From positions 1 to 6,837 of the forward strand of contig JAEDML010000066.1 of the NCBI GenBank assembly GCA_016303035.1: DNA of 6,837 bases, written 5' to 3'. The notes beneath the pieces are model-generated. The model had not been told where the DNA came from, searched no databases, and saw only the letters and a program-made list of their open reading frames with translations. Positions 6,162 through 6,837 of this stretch are shown here, piece after piece (the stretch's first letter is position 1; each line of letters opens with the position of its first letter). Source of the DNA: Clostridiaceae bacterium (GTDB taxonomy: Bacteria; Bacillota; Clostridia; Oscillospirales; Acutalibacteraceae). The position numbers and the translations under genes are program-made.

Positions 6162-6189
6162 ATAATACCATAAAATGTTCGACTGAAAA
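6162..6189 (-). promoter_or_regulatory. Promoter of prs
   Basis: The minus strand has an extended -10 element, TGG followed by TATTAT (6167-6162), with TTTTCA (6189-6184) 16 bases upstream as a fair -35 match. AT-rich sequence up to about 6250 could act as an UP element. The leader would be about 30 bases and contains GGAGGA at 6138-6133. The spacer includes CGAACATT (6181-6174), which resembles the core of the PurR box known from Bacillus and Lactococcus purine genes. Confidence 0.6.
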
Positions 6190-6269
6190 AGACCTTTTTA
6201 TAAAAAATTTTACATAATTTTTACTGTGTAAATTGAGTTGTTTTTTATAATAAAAGCATAACCGTAATT

Positions 6270-6321
6270 AAAAACACCGTTTTGCTTCGGAAATTATAAA
6301 ACTTTCCGCCGCAAAACGGTG
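6270..6321 (-). terminator. Rho-independent terminator of spoVT
   Basis: On the minus strand CACCGTTTTGC (6321-6311) pairs perfectly over 11 bases with 6285-6275. After a 2x2 internal loop, CGGAAA and TTTCCG extend the hairpin to a nine-base loop. Five T residues follow (6274-6270). The stem begins six bases after the spoVT stop codon at 6328. The plus strand also has a T run after the stem, but no plus-strand gene ends here. Confidence 0.92.
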
Positions 6322-6327
6322 AATTTT

Positions 6328-6837
6328 TTACTGCTCCATTTGTTTACCGAGGAACGACGCCGCTACACCCGCAAGCTTAATATCCGATTCGCTCGGCATG
6401 CTTACCTTGTCACTGTCGGCAAGAATTACCGCGCCGCTTACATCGCCCCCTGCAATAATCGGCGCCGCCACACAAATACTGCGGTTTATTCCCTCAACCG
6501 CAAGGTCGCCGCCGCCCTTTTCGTTGGCAACTGTGCGCCGCTGTTCCATAATCTCCTCAACAGCGGGGGTCACCCTGCGTTCGATAACCTCTTTTTTGGA
6601 AATTCCCGCCGCGGCTACGCAGTGGTCCCTATCGCATATAAGCACGGTAAGGTCGGTCGCCGAGGAGAGTGCGTCGGCATACTGCGAAGCAAAGAGCGAA
6701 AGCTCGCCTATCGGCGAATACTTTTTAAAAATTACCTCGCCGCCGGCGTCGGTGTATATTTCAAGCGGGTCGCCCTCGCGGATTCGCATTGTTCTGCGTA
6801 TTTCCTTGGGGATTACAACCCTGCCGAGATCATCTAT
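6328..6837 (-). CDS. spoVT: Stage V sporulation protein T, AbrB-GAF regulator (5' end cut by the window edge)
   Basis: SpoVT is a DNA-binding regulator of late forespore gene expression; in Bacillus it is made under sigma-G and tunes the sigma-G regulon. The frame stays open to the right edge, giving 169 visible residues; B. subtilis SpoVT has 178, so about nine N-terminal residues are probably missing. The visible N-terminus, IDDLGRVVIPKEIRRTMRIREGDPLEIY, is the swapped-hairpin AbrB-type DNA-binding domain, and FKKYSPIGEL links it to a GAF-like domain (about residues 50-165 of the visible part) containing LTVLICDRDH, SKKEVIERR, IMEQRR, VAAPIIAGGDVSGAVI and the family ending FLGKQMEQ. An internal Met at 6789 should not be taken as the start, because the DNA-binding domain lies upstream of it. 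A strong hairpin terminator follows the stop codon. Confidence 0.96.
   Translation of the reverse strand: MDDLGRVVIPKEIRRTMRIREGDPLEIYTDAGGEVIFKKYSPIGELSLFASQYADALSSATDLTVLICDRDHCVAAAGISKKEVIERRVTPAVEEIMEQRRTVANEKGGGDLAVEGINRSICVAAPIIAGGDVSGAVILADSDKVSMPSESDIKLAGVAASFLGKQMEQ

Noticed and set aside
6168..6181. LexA/SOS box in the prs promoter, starting with CGAAC
   Set aside because: The second half-site GTTYG is absent at the required distance.
6209..6232. Inverted repeat TTTACA ... TGTAAA upstream of the prs promoter as an operator
   Set aside because: Six-base arms with a 12-base gap in very AT-rich DNA are easily chance; nothing else supports it.
6246..6251. Plus-strand TATAAT as a promoter
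   Set aside because: There is no -35 partner, and transcription would run at once into the hairpin at 6275-6321 and the antisense of spoVT; no plus-strand gene follows.
6127..6327. Possible small RNA or small gene in the 201-base gap between prs and spoVT
   Set aside because: The gap is accounted for by the prs leader and promoter and the spoVT terminator; no open frame with a ribosome binding site and no riboswitch-like fold was recognised.
6328..6789. Met at 6789 as the start of spoVT
   Set aside because: The frame continues upstream with IDDLGRVVIPKEIRRT, the core of the AbrB DNA-binding domain, up to the window edge.

Overview
The window looks like chromosome from an endospore-forming Clostridia lineage, probably Oscillospiraceae/Ruminococcaceae-like. 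The main pointers are SpoVT at the right edge, the housekeeping set mfd/pth/prs, GGAGG ribosome binding sites, and a zinc-ribbon/kinase/PASTA protein of a type I associate with these gut Clostridia. This lineage call is an inference; no rRNA or other species marker is present. Coding density is high, the longest non-coding stretch is about 200 bases, and no tRNA, rRNA, CRISPR array or mobile element was seen.

Layout, left to right. Positions 1-3476 hold four minus-strand genes that probably form one operon, read from right to left: a metallophosphoesterase (3476-2727), a zinc-ribbon/pseudokinase/PASTA membrane protein (2679-982), peptidyl-tRNA hydrolase pth (968-375), and the first 124 codons of the transcription-repair coupling factor mfd, which runs off the left edge. 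A secondary promoter probably lies just upstream of the pseudokinase gene. Positions 3477-3574 are a compact divergent promoter region in which two mirror-image TATAAT boxes sit in a 13-bp inverted repeat. To its right, on the plus strand, is a secreted, membrane-anchored D-alanyl-D-alanine carboxypeptidase-like protein (3575-4930). A strong hairpin (4945-4987) ends this gene and separates it from the convergent gene for a divergent, long PRPP synthetase (6126-4990). A 201-bp AT-rich gap holds the prs promoter and the terminator of spoVT. The spoVT gene (6837-6328) enters from the right edge and lacks only about nine codons at its 5' end.

How the genes fit together. mfd, pth, prs and spoVT are neighbours in Bacillus (prs-ctc-pth-fin-mfd-spoVT), so the window is a rearranged version of an old cluster. 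Inserted among these genes is a cell-envelope group: a PASTA-domain pseudokinase, a phosphoesterase and a D,D-carboxypeptidase. All three belong to catalytic families, but key residues are altered in each: the pseudokinase lacks the Lys, HRD Asp and DFG Asp; the phosphoesterase lacks two expected metal ligands; and the carboxypeptidase has Gly in place of the Asn of SxN. The overlapping divergent promoters suggest that the envelope genes are expressed in a coordinated or mutually exclusive way. The most interesting idea here is a wall-sensing pseudokinase module; it remains a hypothesis.
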